Counted from the stretch's first letter, positions 33,072 through 41,960 are shown. The stretch is 64,000 nucleotides of DNA from Desulfoscipio geothermicus (GCA_016841205.1 JAENZP010000013.1:1-64000); one strand, 5' to 3'. Notes: generated from the letters alone by a model not told the origin. Made by a program: numbers and translations.

Positions 33072-35735
33072 TCATACCGTTAGATATACCTTTCCCGCGT
33101 CACCATCGACAGTAATCATTTGATTAGCTTTTATCAGCTTCAACACACCGGGTATATTTACTACTGCGGGAATTCCGTATTCCCTTGCCACAATGGCTCC
33201 GTGGGACAAAAAGCCCCCGGTTTCCATCACCACCGCACCGGCTTTTAAAAATAATGGAGTCCAGCCTGGGTCAGTTGAAGGTGCTATCAGTATATCTCCA
33301 GGCTGAAGACTGTTTCCTTCATTGGGGTGATATATTAACCGCGCTCTTCCAGAGGCCCTGCCGGCAGCAACCGGCACCCCCATCAGGCAGTTACCGGAAG
33401 TTTGGACAACAGGTTCAGTATACTTGGGGATCTCCCCGAAAATCACATCAGGCGGAGCAATTGACTCCATTTCTTTTCTTCTGTCTTTTCTTTCAGCAAC
33501 AAGAGTGCGCAGACCAACACCATCCCATGCACCGGTTAATACCGAAAACAATTCCGGCCAGGTACAGAAGTAAATGTCTGACCTTTCTTGGATAATGGCC
33601 CGTTCATAAAAACGTGAACCTAACTCCTGGGCTAGCATCCGGTAGGCTTCAATTACTATGGCTAGTACCGATTTGGTTTGTTCCCGTACAGCAGCCCCGG
33701 TTTGGGATTTTCTAATCAGTTTTTTAATCGATACATGTTTGCTGGAGGGCACTTTGTCTTGGATTTCAAGCCAGGCCCGCTCAAACTTTTCTTTTTGCTC
33801 TGTCTTCAATTTATCCAAATCGGCTGTATTTATGGTGCTGCGTATGATACCGAGCAGGTAAGCAGGGTCCTCTTTCCACCTGGGGTTAATGATATCCAGC
33901 TCGTAAACGGCCCGGTGGCCGTATTCTCTGATAAACTCACGGAACGCCTGCTTAAAGGTTGACCTTTCAGGTAGTTGCTTTTCCCAGGCAAGCGGATCAA
34001 AAGACGCTCCGGTGAGAAATTGAACGGCATCCTGGTCCCGGCGGGCAATCCCGGCCAGATCCACTAACCTGTAACCGTGATCCGCGCTGGTTATACCCGC
34101 CTCCCCGCCCACCATTAAGGCATTTAACACCGCAAGGGCTCTGTCCGGAAAATATTTTTCAAGAATTCTTGACAAGGATACAACCGGCATAGAGCCCGCT
34201 GCGCTTAAAAATGAAAACTCCATGGATAGTTCCTTGAGAATTTTCCCCAGTTCGTTATACAGATGGATAAAATCCCTGTCCTGCATATGGCTAAATCCTT
34301 TTACGGTTAATACTTCAATGGAACGAGAAACTCGGGTAAAGGTTTGGGAAGCGTTTTTAGCAGCCTTGTTAGTCAGGGATAAGCTTTTTATACCATTCCA
34401 CATCCTCTTCAACCCTGTAAGCCCTTTTAAGGGATTGGGGTCTTTCAACTCAATTTCCGGCTGGTGGCCACCCCAAAATATATTAACGTATTGGGGCAGT
34501 CCGCCCACATTATCAAACATAGCCCACTGCAAGGCTGATAGATTACAATAAAGCCTGCCGTTGAAAAACTTGGAGAACTGTAAACCTTCCGGCAACCGGT
34601 AACCGGTTTCAGTAAAAGAAAATTTTTGGATTGTATCTATCATATTTATTGATAAACGGCGGTTAAGGGGTGACTGAACCATCGGCACGGCATCCCTGTA
34701 ATTGCCGTTGGACCAGAATTCCGGCTGGTTCTTTAAGGCGTCAAAGGTTTTCCGTGGCAAGGCTGTTACCGGCCTGGCCTGAACCAGAACAAAATCACTG
34801 CCGTCATAAACCCATTCCACATCCTGGTGCTGTTCACAATCTCCCAGAGCTTCGAAGACTCTTAATAAGAGTAAGCCCAGTTTTTTAATCTCTTCGTCAG
34901 ATAGCACCTGCCGTTTGGATAACCCTGTTTCCCGCACAAACTCGGTTTCCCCGTCTTCTTTAATGCGGGTGAGACCTTCTTTCCGCCCGGTTTTTCGTGA
35001 AAGAATTTTAGGCACTGCACTCCAGGGCATGGCATCCAGATAATATGTATCCGGATCCACAGCACCTGCTACAATAGATTCTCCCAGGCCGAAATTAGCA
35101 TTGACAACCAAGACGTCGTGACGGCCTGTTTGTGGGTCGCAGGTAAAGCCTACTCCGGCAGCCTCGGCCTTTATCATTTCCATCACCACTACCGCTGGCA
35201 GCACATCCTGATCACTTATATTTAATTTTCTACGATACACAACCGCCTCAGTGGACCACAGGGAGGCATAACACCCTTTAACTGCCTCAAGCATATTATT
35301 GAGGCCGCAAACATTCAGAAAGGATTGATGGATACCGGCGAAGGATGCCTTAACAGAGTCTTCAGCCAATGCAGATGATCTAACGGCTAAGGATTTTTCC
35401 AGTATGTTATCATTATTAATCAAGAAATTTTCTATTATATAAGGTGGCATAGAACTTTCTTGAATTTTTTTCCTTAGTATAAGCAATTTATCCTTGATAA
35501 AAGGGTAATCTATATTTTCAGCAGTTAATTCTCCAGAAACATTTTCAATCCTGTCCTGCAGCCTGTTATGCTTAACAAACTCGATATAGGCCTGAGTAGT
35601 GAATACTCCTCCTTTGGGAATATTAAACCCGTATCTTGCCAGGCGTCCCAAATTCCAACCCTTGCCGCCTGCAGCATTTACCCCGGAATGAAAAGCCTCT
35701 TCCCAGGTTAAAAAGAACTTTCCTGCTGAAGCCAT
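33072..35735 (-). CDS. PEP-utilising enzyme, rifampicin phosphotransferase-like
   Basis: The 887-residue protein has the domain order of rifampicin phosphotransferase rather than PEP synthase. An ATP-grasp domain covers about 1-330 (AGGKGWNLGRLARYGFNIPKG; VRSSALAEDSVKASFAGIHQS; EWVYDGSDFVLVQARP). A long helical substrate domain covers about 340-760. The phosphohistidine swivel domain comes last (LIAPSTDPGWTPLF; METGGFLSHGAIVAREYGIP) with the catalytic His near residue 845. There is no C-terminal PEP-binding TIM barrel, which rules out ordinary PEP synthase. The substrate could be an antibiotic or a small metabolite. It lies 50 bases downstream of a TetR gene on the same strand, a typical inducible-resistance layout. 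Confidence 0.8.
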   Translation of the reverse strand: MASAGKFFLTWEEAFHSGVNAAGGKGWNLGRLARYGFNIPKGGVFTTQAYIEFVKHNRLQDRIENVSGELTAENIDYPFIKDKLLILRKKIQESSMPPYIIENFLINNDNILEKSLAVRSSALAEDSVKASFAGIHQSFLNVCGLNNMLEAVKGCYASLWSTEAVVYRRKLNISDQDVLPAVVVMEMIKAEAAGVGFTCDPQTGRHDVLVVNANFGLGESIVAGAVDPDTYYLDAMPWSAVPKILSRKTGRKEGLTRIKEDGETEFVRETGLSKRQVLSDEEIKKLGLLLLRVFEALGDCEQHQDVEWVYDGSDFVLVQARPVTALPRKTFDALKNQPEFWSNGNYRDAVPMVQSPLNRRLSINMIDTIQKFSFTETGYRLPEGLQFSKFFNGRLYCNLSALQWAMFDNVGGLPQYVNIFWGGHQPEIELKDPNPLKGLTGLKRMWNGIKSLSLTNKAAKNASQTFTRVSRSIEVLTVKGFSHMQDRDFIHLYNELGKILKELSMEFSFLSAAGSMPVVSLSRILEKYFPDRALAVLNALMVGGEAGITSADHGYRLVDLAGIARRDQDAVQFLTGASFDPLAWEKQLPERSTFKQAFREFIREYGHRAVYELDIINPRWKEDPAYLLGIIRSTINTADLDKLKTEQKEKFERAWLEIQDKVPSSKHVSIKKLIRKSQTGAAVREQTKSVLAIVIEAYRMLAQELGSRFYERAIIQERSDIYFCTWPELFSVLTGAWDGVGLRTLVAERKDRRKEMESIAPPDVIFGEIPKYTEPVVQTSGNCLMGVPVAAGRASGRARLIYHPNEGNSLQPGDILIAPSTDPGWTPLFLKAGAVVMETGGFLSHGAIVAREYGIPAVVNIPGVLKLIKANQMITVDGDAGKVYLTV

Positions 35736-35785
35736 AATACACCACCCTTTCCTTTTATAAAACGAGCGCTGCCTTGATCAAAGAT

Positions 35786-36430
35786 TTAATCATGTTTCAT
35801 TTTTGGCGGCTCTTCCCTGTTAATTGCCCCATAGAGAAACAAATCTACTATTTTAGCCATCTCTTTACGAAGTTCGAACCTTGACCGGTCTTTTAACCAA
35901 TCTAAGACAACAACACCGCGAAAAACTTCTATTGGGGTTATTAGTAGACTAACTGAGGCATCTTGCCTGAGCTCGCCGGCCTCCTGGCCCAACCTAATAA
36001 TCTCAGCCAAAGTGCTCTGAGTACCTGTAAAGTTATCACTATTTAAAGACCCATTACACGTATTTTTAAGTCGATACCCCAGACATATTCCCGTAATTTC
36101 CGGGTTAACTTCAACCCACTCATAAGCATTATCAAGGGCAGCCAATAAGCGTGATCTTGTATCCGGCAGTTTTAATAAGTTTTTCAAGGTCTTTTGAGCT
36201 AACTCTGCTGACATTTCTCTAACATATTGGTCCACAATGGCTTCTTTAACAGGAAAATAATTATATAAAGTTTTCCTAGCAATATCAGCTTCTTCTGCTA
36301 TCTGCTCCATAGTTGTATTGTCAAACCCCTGGCGCTGAATCAGGTCCATAGCTACTTTTACAATTTTCTGCCGTGTTTCTCTTTTCTTCCTCTCAGCCCT
36401 TCCTTCACCAGGTATATTTTTTGATCCCAT
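35786..36430 (-). CDS. TetR family transcriptional regulator
   Basis: A 214-residue repressor-type regulator. The N-terminal helix-turn-helix (KIVKVAMDLIQRQGFDNTTM, then EQIAEEADIARKTLYNYFPVKEA, about residues 20-65) is unmistakably TetR. The C-terminal ligand domain is divergent. The start follows GGAGGT. The gene lies upstream of the phosphotransferase-like gene in one transcription unit, and the MFS gene lies about 200 bases further upstream on the same strand. The intergenic region has an AT-rich inverted repeat suited to autoregulation. The inducing ligand cannot be read from sequence. Confidence 0.92.
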   Translation of the reverse strand: MGSKNIPGEGRAERKKRETRQKIVKVAMDLIQRQGFDNTTMEQIAEEADIARKTLYNYFPVKEAIVDQYVREMSAELAQKTLKNLLKLPDTRSRLLAALDNAYEWVEVNPEITGICLGYRLKNTCNGSLNSDNFTGTQSTLAEIIRLGQEAGELRQDASVSLLITPIEVFRGVVVLDWLKDRSRFELRKEMAKIVDLFLYGAINREEPPKMKHD

Positions 36431-36469
36431 TACATACCTCCATTAATAAGGGTAACATATTGTAATTTT

Positions 36470-36499
36470 ATACATTATATATTATTATACAATGTGTAT
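36470..36499. promoter_or_regulatory. AT-rich inverted repeat upstream of tetR-type gene
   Basis: ATACATT (36470-36476) and AATGTGTAT (36491-36499) form an imperfect dyad around TATATTATTATAC, 40 bases before the TetR start. The size and position suit a TetR operator overlapping the promoter. The low sequence complexity makes this uncertain. Confidence 0.4.
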
Positions 36500-36631
36500 T
36501 TATCTATATATTGCCTTATTCTTATCGTAGTGTCAATACCTAAAAGAAACAAATCCCCTCAAAATTGCCCTTTATGGGCGACAGCAACTTTTTAAGAGAG
36601 TTAAAAGCAACTGTAGATTTTAGTTACATTG

Positions 36632-37804
36632 TTATCGACTAATACTGGTTGTTATGGATTTACCACCTGAAACCATTGCCAATAACATTGCTTCTAGCAG
36701 TAAAGCCAATGAAAAAATGTAAAACCCCGTGCCATTTCCGAACAAATTACCAAGCAGGCCCACCAGTACCGGGCCAAAGAACATGCCTGAGCCCCAAAAG
36801 AGGTAATAAGCACCGGATATAGTACCCTTCAGTGAGTCAGGAGCGACTTCGTTTAAAAAGGCCAGAGAGGAAAGAAAAAACACTCCTAGCCCTAAGCTTG
36901 CCAATCCCAGCATTACACTAACCAGGGGCTGGCCAAACATCGAAAATGTTCCTATTCCCGTTGCAGCCGTCAGTAGGCCAGCTACCATGAACAATCGCAT
37001 GTCAAAATGATCTAACAGTGAACCGCTCAGTTGGGAGAAACTAATAGCACCATAGAAAAGCGTAAAAAATACGCCTACATTAGTGGCACCGAAACCTTTT
37101 GTAGTAATCAGATAGGCAGGTAAAACGGTGAGAAATATTCCGTACCCCGCTCTGTAAAGGCTTATTCCAAGCAGGGCCGATAATGTGTCCTTCCTGGCAG
37201 TTAGGGCTAGGACATTGCTAAAGCGCATTTCTTTCCGTGATACCGTACCACCGGTCCTAACATCATCCACACCCCAAAGGATAACCAGGGCTCCTACCAG
37301 GCAAACAGTTGTATAAAAGAGAAAAGCCTTGTTATCTGTCCAAGTTGAGGCCAGTGCTATCCCTAATAGGGGTCCGGCAGTTAAACCCAAATGCAAAACG
37401 GCGTTGTATATACCCATTACCTTACCCCGTGACAATGGGTACTTAATAGATAGCAGTGCCGGTGCCAATGCCCAAAGAGGGGCCTCCCCGGCACCTTGCA
37501 CAAGCCGTCCCAGGAAGATCAGACCGGAGCTGTGGGCAAAATAAAAGAGTAGGCCCGCCGTGGCACATAGCAGGTACCCAGCGACCATAAAGGTTTTAAA
37601 ACCCAGCCGGTCAGAAAGATTGCCCACAGGTACCTGCAGCAAGATGTAGGATAGTGCGAAAAACGACGCAATGTAACCTACCGGTGCTCCGGGTCCTTCT
37701 AGGGCAATTAGTTTCTGTGGCAGAAGCGGCACGATCATACCCACACCAAACATTATCATGAATACAGCAAGGTTTAAGGCCCTAAGTGTTCGGTCTTGAA
37801 GCAA
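36632..37804 (-). CDS. MFS transporter (drug efflux type)
   Basis: A 390-residue, 12-helix major facilitator. The first helices read LNLAVFMIMFGVGMIVPLLP. The MFS signature between helices 2 and 3 is VGNLSDRLGFKTFMVAGY, followed by LIFLGRLVQGAGEA in helix 4-5, the pattern of proton-coupled drug efflux proteins. The start is TTG (37802-37804 complement), preceded by GAAGGTG at good spacing. It is co-directional with the TetR and phosphotransferase genes, suggesting one resistance or detoxification locus (export plus modification). The substrate is unknown. Confidence 0.9.
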   Translation of the reverse strand: MLQDRTLRALNLAVFMIMFGVGMIVPLLPQKLIALEGPGAPVGYIASFFALSYILLQVPVGNLSDRLGFKTFMVAGYLLCATAGLLFYFAHSSGLIFLGRLVQGAGEAPLWALAPALLSIKYPLSRGKVMGIYNAVLHLGLTAGPLLGIALASTWTDNKAFLFYTTVCLVGALVILWGVDDVRTGGTVSRKEMRFSNVLALTARKDTLSALLGISLYRAGYGIFLTVLPAYLITTKGFGATNVGVFFTLFYGAISFSQLSGSLLDHFDMRLFMVAGLLTAATGIGTFSMFGQPLVSVMLGLASLGLGVFFLSSLAFLNEVAPDSLKGTISGAYYLFWGSGMFFGPVLVGLLGNLFGNGTGFYIFSLALLLEAMLLAMVSGGKSITTSISR

Positions 37805-38012
37805 ATATTACACCTTCTTTATTTATGTAATTGGCTTAGTTGCGCAGTGATTATAATTCTGGTTAAGGTTTGATTACCACCCCTTTCTCTAGTAAAATTA
37901 CACCTGATTAACCTTAAAAAATGACGTTATATACCGAGGTGCACTGACTGCCCTTTGTAATAGCTCCTGTTACGCAAGTGACAGGGACGGAAGGCTTAAA
38001 AATAAACAAAAA

Positions 38013-38033
38013 GCCGTACGCTGAGCGCACGGC
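38013..38033 (-). terminator. Intrinsic terminator, minus strand
   Basis: GCCGT(A)CGC-TGA-GCG(C)ACGGC forms a GC-rich stem. The minus-strand tail is TTTTTGTTTATTTTT, a strong U-run. It would stop transcription coming from the right, ahead of the MFS gene. Confidence 0.75.
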
Positions 38034-38247
38034 GAATTTACATTTTATAATGTTATGAATTGCAAAAACCGTATATTAACGCATGGTTATGGGCAGGTAA
38101 ACAATCTACCTGTTTAAGTATTTAATTCTTGCGTTAAGGTAAATAGCGGCATTTGCACAACCCTCATGTATACATTTGCAGGATAATATTACCGCCAATA
38201 AATAGTAATTGTCAAGCTGATACACAATTTTGGTTATAGACAAAATG

Positions 38248-38457
38248 CTATCTTAGGCTATATGTCTGTTCCATCAAAATCAGTTCACGAAGTTGGTTCA
38301 ATTGTTTCTGACTAAGTGACTGTTGCTCTGCAATATTGAACTCATCCAAGGTTTTGTATTCCGGGAAAGCAGCTTGCTTGTATGTTGACTGTAGTTGGTG
38401 ACTCAATTCGGGTACTCCCGCAGCATCTAACCTGGAAACAGCTCTTAATATTGAAGT
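38248..38457 (-). pseudogene. Possible IstB-type (IS21) ATPase N-terminal fragment
   Basis: The minus strand keeps an open frame of about 70 codons without a start codon: AVSRLDAAGVPELSHQLQS, then AAFPEYKTLDEFNIAEQQ, then LSQKQLNQLRELILME. The AxFPxxKTLDEF pattern is typical of IstB proteins just before the Walker A region, which is missing here. The frame begins exactly at the inner edge of the 21-bp inverted repeat. It is either an IS21 relic or chance similarity. Confidence 0.35.
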
Positions 38458-38548
38458 TTAGTCTAAATACGACCGTTCTCTTGTCCCCCCCCCCCACACC
38501 GGGCCCACTTCGACTAGAGGGATAGATAACGGTCGTATTTAGACTAAA
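38457..38548. repeat. 21-bp perfect inverted repeat flanking a C-tract
   Basis: Bases 38457-38477 and 38528-38548 are exact reverse complements (arms contain CTAAATACGACCG). The 50-base centre has a run of 11 C followed by ACACCGGGCCC. It is not a typical terminator because the loop is long and no T-run follows. It could be paired transposon ends with their content deleted, or a recombination or origin structure. Confidence 0.7.
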
Positions 38549-38617
38549 AAGGTGTTGCATTATTTAAACGTGGAGGTTAGGTTGACGAATATTTTGCTAA
38601 GGCAAAAACAAAACAAA

Positions 38618-38670
38618 CATAACATAACATGTTTTATTTACACTAATATAACACGTTATGTTATGTTATG
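38618..38670. repeat. AT-rich inverted repeat of CATAACATAACA units
   Basis: CATAACATAACATG on the left faces CGTTATGTTATGTTATG on the right across about 22 bases. Each arm is itself a 5-base tandem (ATAAC/GTTAT). No gene lies close; the function is unknown. Confidence 0.55.
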
Positions 38671-38970
38671 TAAAGATATTTCGCACCCGTTTTGTTATTT
38701 TTTTACCTTGAGCATACCTGTTCTTTCCAATGAGTAATTTGCAGGGAACCTCCAATGATCTTAGCGCATTAAACACAAAAAACAAACGGTAATTATTCCA
38801 AAATGTGTGCTATATGCAAAATTATGTATCATGTCCAGATCCTGATCAGCAACATGCTTATGTCTAACTGGATTTATAAGTACATAAACCTCTAGTTGCT
38901 GTTGCCGAGATATCACTTTAATTATAAAAATAATTAATCGCTTTGCATATTTTACCAATTAAATAACCCA

Positions 38971-39315
38971 TTATGCAAAGCGATCTACAATAGCTTTCAT
39001 TACCTCATCAAAGGTCTTACCACCGACAGCATCCAGCATCTTATCCATTTCAGTTCTGCGTTTTAATGACCCGGTTAAAAGTATTTGAACTTCCTGTTCA
39101 CTGTTTATTAGTATTGAATTAACATTTAAAACTCCGCCAAAAATTCCGGCCAATACCAGTATCTCTGATGGAGTTAACGATATTGGGCAAGCACTGCCAT
39201 CCTGTCCATCACCACCACCTCCACGGTTGCCACCTCTTACACTGGTGCTGCTAATAGGCCCCAAACTATTCATTATCTTTTCTACCAGGGCATCTAATTG
39301 GTTTTGTGATAGCAC
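38971..39315 (-). CDS. Small hypothetical protein with Gly-rich linker
   Basis: I do not recognise this 114-residue protein. The N-terminal helix (LSQNQLDALVEKIMNSLG) is followed by a Gly-rich linker (RGGNRGGGGDGQDG). After the linker come one Cys and a hydrophobic segment (EILVLAGIFGGVLNVNSIL). The C-terminal part is a charged region (GKTFDEVMKAIVDRFA). The start is GTG with AGGGGG 7 bases upstream. It follows the 46-residue membrane peptide gene by 24 bases on the same strand, so they probably form a pair. The neighbours (Hsp20, DUF3794) suggest a spore-related setting, by inference. Confidence 0.6.
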   Translation of the reverse strand: MLSQNQLDALVEKIMNSLGPISSTSVRGGNRGGGGDGQDGSACPISLTPSEILVLAGIFGGVLNVNSILINSEQEVQILLTGSLKRRTEMDKMLDAVGGKTFDEVMKAIVDRFA

Positions 39316-39339
39316 GTGCTTACCCCCTTACAGTCAACT

Positions 39340-39480
39340 CTAACCAATGATAATCGGTTCTTGCGGTGCTGTTGTTTCAGCTGCAAGACCGGTACTAAAT
39401 AATACTGCCAGAGCGGTAAAAATAATTAGCAGAAGGTCGTGTTGGGTATCTTCTAATTTATCAGACTGTTGGCCTCCCAT
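39340..39480 (-). CDS. Small membrane peptide, 46 residues
   Basis: This short gene encodes a 46-residue peptide. A polar N-terminus (MGGQQSDKLEDTQHD) leads to one hydrophobic helix (LLLIIFTALAVLFSTGLAA) and the tail ETTAPQEPIIIG. AAAGGTG lies 7 bases before the ATG, which supports translation. It is upstream of and co-directional with the 114-residue gene. Tail-out small membrane proteins of this size are common in spore coats and in stress responses, but I cannot assign a family. Confidence 0.6.
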   Translation of the reverse strand: MGGQQSDKLEDTQHDLLLIIFTALAVLFSTGLAAETTAPQEPIIIG

Positions 39481-39623
39481 ATTATCACACCTTTCATAGT
39501 TTATTTTAATAGTATTAAATTCGCTGGAACTATGTGATTTTTAAAGTCTTTTTTCCCTCCATTCTTCACCATTAAGCAAGCTAAACCATATTATTTTAAT
39601 AATAAAGAATGGAGGGCCTAAAA

Positions 39624-40055
39624 ATGTTTGATTCAAATAAATTTATCACCCAACTGATGAATGCATTAAACCAAAGTAGTGCGGATAACAAAAATAGTAA
39701 TGACGACACTAACGTTGTGCAGGGGAAAAATAAGACCCTCGTTTATTTAACAAGAGAGACTATAGACGAGGTCATTATCACTCTTGAGCTACCTGGTATA
39801 CAAGACAGGGGAGACATACAATTTGCCATTACGATGACTAAGGCCAGCATCAGCGGGGTTAGGCAAAAAGTAGAAGAGGCTGCGCAGCAGGGTAACGGTT
39901 TTACCCAGGAAAGGTTTGAAAAAGAACTCGTGCTACCCTGCCCGGTTCGCCCTGAAACAGCAAGTGCATCGTATAGCAAAGGGATCATAACTTTAAAACT
40001 AAAAAAACTAGATGAAAAAACTTTTAGCAATGTTCTAGTTAACTTTTTTAGCTAG
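39624..40055 (+). CDS. Hsp20/alpha-crystallin-like small heat-shock protein
   Basis: A 143-residue ATP-independent chaperone or spore coat protein of the Hsp20 fold. The alpha-crystallin domain spans about residues 40-140: VYLTRETIDEVIITLELPGI, then ITMTKASISGVRQ, then FEKELVLPCPVRPETASASY and SKGIITLKLKKL. The consensus A-x-x-x-n-G-v-L motif appears as ASYSKGIITL. An Asn/Ser/Asp-rich N-terminal arm precedes it. I start at the ATG at 39624, 8 bases after GGAGGG. A slightly longer frame from 39609 would begin within the Shine-Dalgarno. It is divergent from the two small genes to its left. Confidence 0.82.
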   Translation: MFDSNKFITQLMNALNQSSADNKNSNDDTNVVQGKNKTLVYLTRETIDEVIITLELPGIQDRGDIQFAITMTKASISGVRQKVEEAAQQGNGFTQERFEKELVLPCPVRPETASASYSKGIITLKLKKLDEKTFSNVLVNFFS

Positions 40056-40541
40056 TTTTGATATTTTATTAAAATTTTATCTAAATATCTCAGCTTTTTC
40101 TTTGAGTTGATAATTACATAACAAATTCCCGAATGATTCCTCCAATATTTATCCATCCTTCTATGTCTGACTGAACCAGGTAACTTGTACTAGGCTGAAC
40201 CACTTCAAAAAGACTTACCTTTTTGCAGGTTATAATGTTAAATAACCCCCAGATATAGAATAGAAAATATATTTTCCCGATTTTCCATGGATATCAGCTT
40301 TCGGAGCTCAAGAACGAAAAGGGATAAGAAAAACATTAAACTATAACCATGGACCATTTATCACTTATTTCCCCTGATCCATAAATCCAATTATTTAACC
40401 ATCAATTACCGCTTTTAGCATTTATATTGCCCCTGCACTAATCTAACTTATTGCGCATATATTTAATTGGTACCTATTTTTAAGAAATAAACGCCAAATT
40501 AAGCCGGGGACAATTTTATAAGGGGGAGGGATTATAAGAGT
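40056..40541. other. Intergenic stretch, nothing recognised
   Basis: About 490 AT-rich bases before the DUF3794 gene. I see no gene, tRNA or strong hairpin. The last 40 bases contain the ribosome-binding site AAGGGGGAGGG of the next gene and presumably its (sporulation) promoter, which I cannot assign to a sigma factor. Confidence 0.5.
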
Positions 40542-41927
40542 ATGCCCATCCAATATTTTTACAGCGAACCCGATAATGTTTTATGCGTAAAAATAAAGGT
40601 TCCTGTAGTCCTGGCCGAAGCGGAAGTGCAAGTTATTGTAGATAACATCGCTACTCTACCTGAAATAGCCCAAAAAATTGATCACATTGACGCAAGCCTA
40701 CAGGACTTTAACGCCAGACCGCTTTTTTTACACGAGAACGGCAACAGGTGGATTAGCGTCATAGAAGAAGAAGGCTGGGAAAGGTTTGGCTGGCGCTGGA
40801 ACGAACACCGCCAGCCAGTGGTGAAAAAAGTACTGATCAGCGGCACGTTGCATAAGCAAATTTATTATGTGGATAAAACCGACCACGTCAAGCACGTGGG
40901 GGAAGACATTCCCTTTACCAAAGACGTAACGCTGGATGTGGCCCAGCCCGTCGTGAACGAGAATGATGTCTTTGTCCAGCTGCACCACAAGAAAATCGAT
41001 ATGCGCTGGGATTTAAGACAGAGTTCCAGGCTATCGCAGACCGGGGTAATGATTTTCCAGGTCAAGGTTGTAGAGGAAAGACAAATTTTTGTACAGGTTT
41101 GCCCACAGCCAAATGACAGATGCCCTGGAAATGTAAACCTCCTTAAAGACGGCAACATTAAAGCTTGGGCTACCGACACTGTACCCATATTTTGGAGCGG
41201 CAGCAATGTTTTGCGTTATGGCAGTGCATTATTGGGGGTTAATCCCAGTGAGCCGGCAACCTTGTTCCAAACCATTACCCGGTCTTATCCCAGCGTCTCA
41301 CCCGACAGCCAGTACCGCTTGTGCTTTGATGCGAAAGAAATCCTGGATTACCAGAAAATGCAGGGAGGAATGGCTTCTTATACCCTTACAGTAGAAGTTA
41401 TAATGCTGGACGAATTTGGTAGAGCAATATCTAGTGAAAACAGAAGCTGGAATGCCGGCCAAATTTCCGACGGAAGCTTCACTAATTTTTGTTTTAATGG
41501 AAGAACGCCCGGTGAGACCAAGGAAGCGCTGGTTCGCTTTAGCTTTGAACCTATTAATTCCGAAAGCAACACCAGGGGATGGTTGCCACCATTCAAACCG
41601 AAACCACCTTTTATACCACCACCGTGTGAACCGGAACTACCATGCGTACCACCCCCATGCGGACCAAAACCACCTTTTGTGCCACCACCGTGTGAGCCGG
41701 AACCACCATGCGTACCACCTCCATGCGGGCCAAAACCACCTTTTGTGCCACCACCGTGTGAACCGGAACCACCATGCGTACCACCTCCATGCGGGCCAAA
41801 ACCACCTTTTGTGCCACCACCGTGTGAACCGGAACCACCATGCGTACCACCACCAATCACACCTGTTAACACAAGCGCCGTAGTCATTGCCAATGTTTCA
41901 CTCATTTGCATGAGGCAGTTAGCATAA
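40542..41927 (+). CDS. DUF3794 (SPOCS) spore-coat-type protein with Pro/Cys-rich repeats
   Basis: The 461-residue product has an N-terminal SPOCS/DUF3794 domain (KKVLISGTLHKQIYYVDKTD, then EDIPFTKDVTLDVAQPV, about residues 90-150). That domain is found in SipL and in coat or wall proteins of spore formers. A middle beta-rich domain of about 170 residues follows (SYPSVSPDSQYRLCFDAKEI). The C-terminus, from about 350, consists of 22-residue repeats of the type PPCGPKPPFVP-PPCEPEPPCVP, giving a Cys/Pro rod suited to disulfide cross-linking. A short non-repeat tail follows. No signal peptide is seen, as expected for mother-cell-made coat proteins. AAGGGGGAGGG precedes the ATG. A terminator follows at 41961. 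Confidence 0.82.
   Translation: MPIQYFYSEPDNVLCVKIKVPVVLAEAEVQVIVDNIATLPEIAQKIDHIDASLQDFNARPLFLHENGNRWISVIEEEGWERFGWRWNEHRQPVVKKVLISGTLHKQIYYVDKTDHVKHVGEDIPFTKDVTLDVAQPVVNENDVFVQLHHKKIDMRWDLRQSSRLSQTGVMIFQVKVVEERQIFVQVCPQPNDRCPGNVNLLKDGNIKAWATDTVPIFWSGSNVLRYGSALLGVNPSEPATLFQTITRSYPSVSPDSQYRLCFDAKEILDYQKMQGGMASYTLTVEVIMLDEFGRAISSENRSWNAGQISDGSFTNFCFNGRTPGETKEALVRFSFEPINSESNTRGWLPPFKPKPPFIPPPCEPELPCVPPPCGPKPPFVPPPCEPEPPCVPPPCGPKPPFVPPPCEPEPPCVPPPCGPKPPFVPPPCEPEPPCVPPPITPVNTSAVVIANVSLICMRQLA
41604..41852 (+). repeat. 66-bp coding tandem repeat, about 3.8 copies
   Basis: Units start at 41604, 41670, 41736 and 41802, each beginning CCACCTTTT. Copies 2 and 3 differ by one base (GAGCCG against GAACCG); copy 1 has several changes. 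They encode the Pro/Cys repeat of the DUF3794 protein in frame, so copy-number change would alter rod length without frameshift. The opposite strand has a long open frame here purely because of the repeat. Confidence 0.9.
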
Positions 41928-41960
41928 GAAGTTTATATCCAAAAATGCTTCCCAAAAATA

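Larger units (their letters stand above)
38034..38970. other. Gene-free stretch with repeats
   Basis: Over 900 bases contain no convincing gene. They hold an IstB-like fragment (38248-38457, minus), a 21-bp perfect inverted repeat around a C-tract (38457-38548), and an AT-rich inverted repeat of CATAACATAACA type (38618-38670). The remaining DNA is AT-rich and unremarkable. Confidence 0.5.

Noticed and set aside
33072..35735. Classical PEP synthase or pyruvate phosphate dikinase
   Set aside because: The His domain is C-terminal and there is no TIM-barrel domain after it, which those enzymes require.
38552..38737. 61-codon plus-strand frame in the AT-rich gap
   Set aside because: Low-complexity content overlaps the CATAACA inverted repeat; no ribosome-binding site.
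41378..41911. Long minus-strand frame opposite the DUF3794 gene, Gly/His/Ser-rich
   Set aside because: It is open only because the 66-bp coding repeat on the plus strand lacks stops in that frame; no ribosome-binding site and no independent signal.
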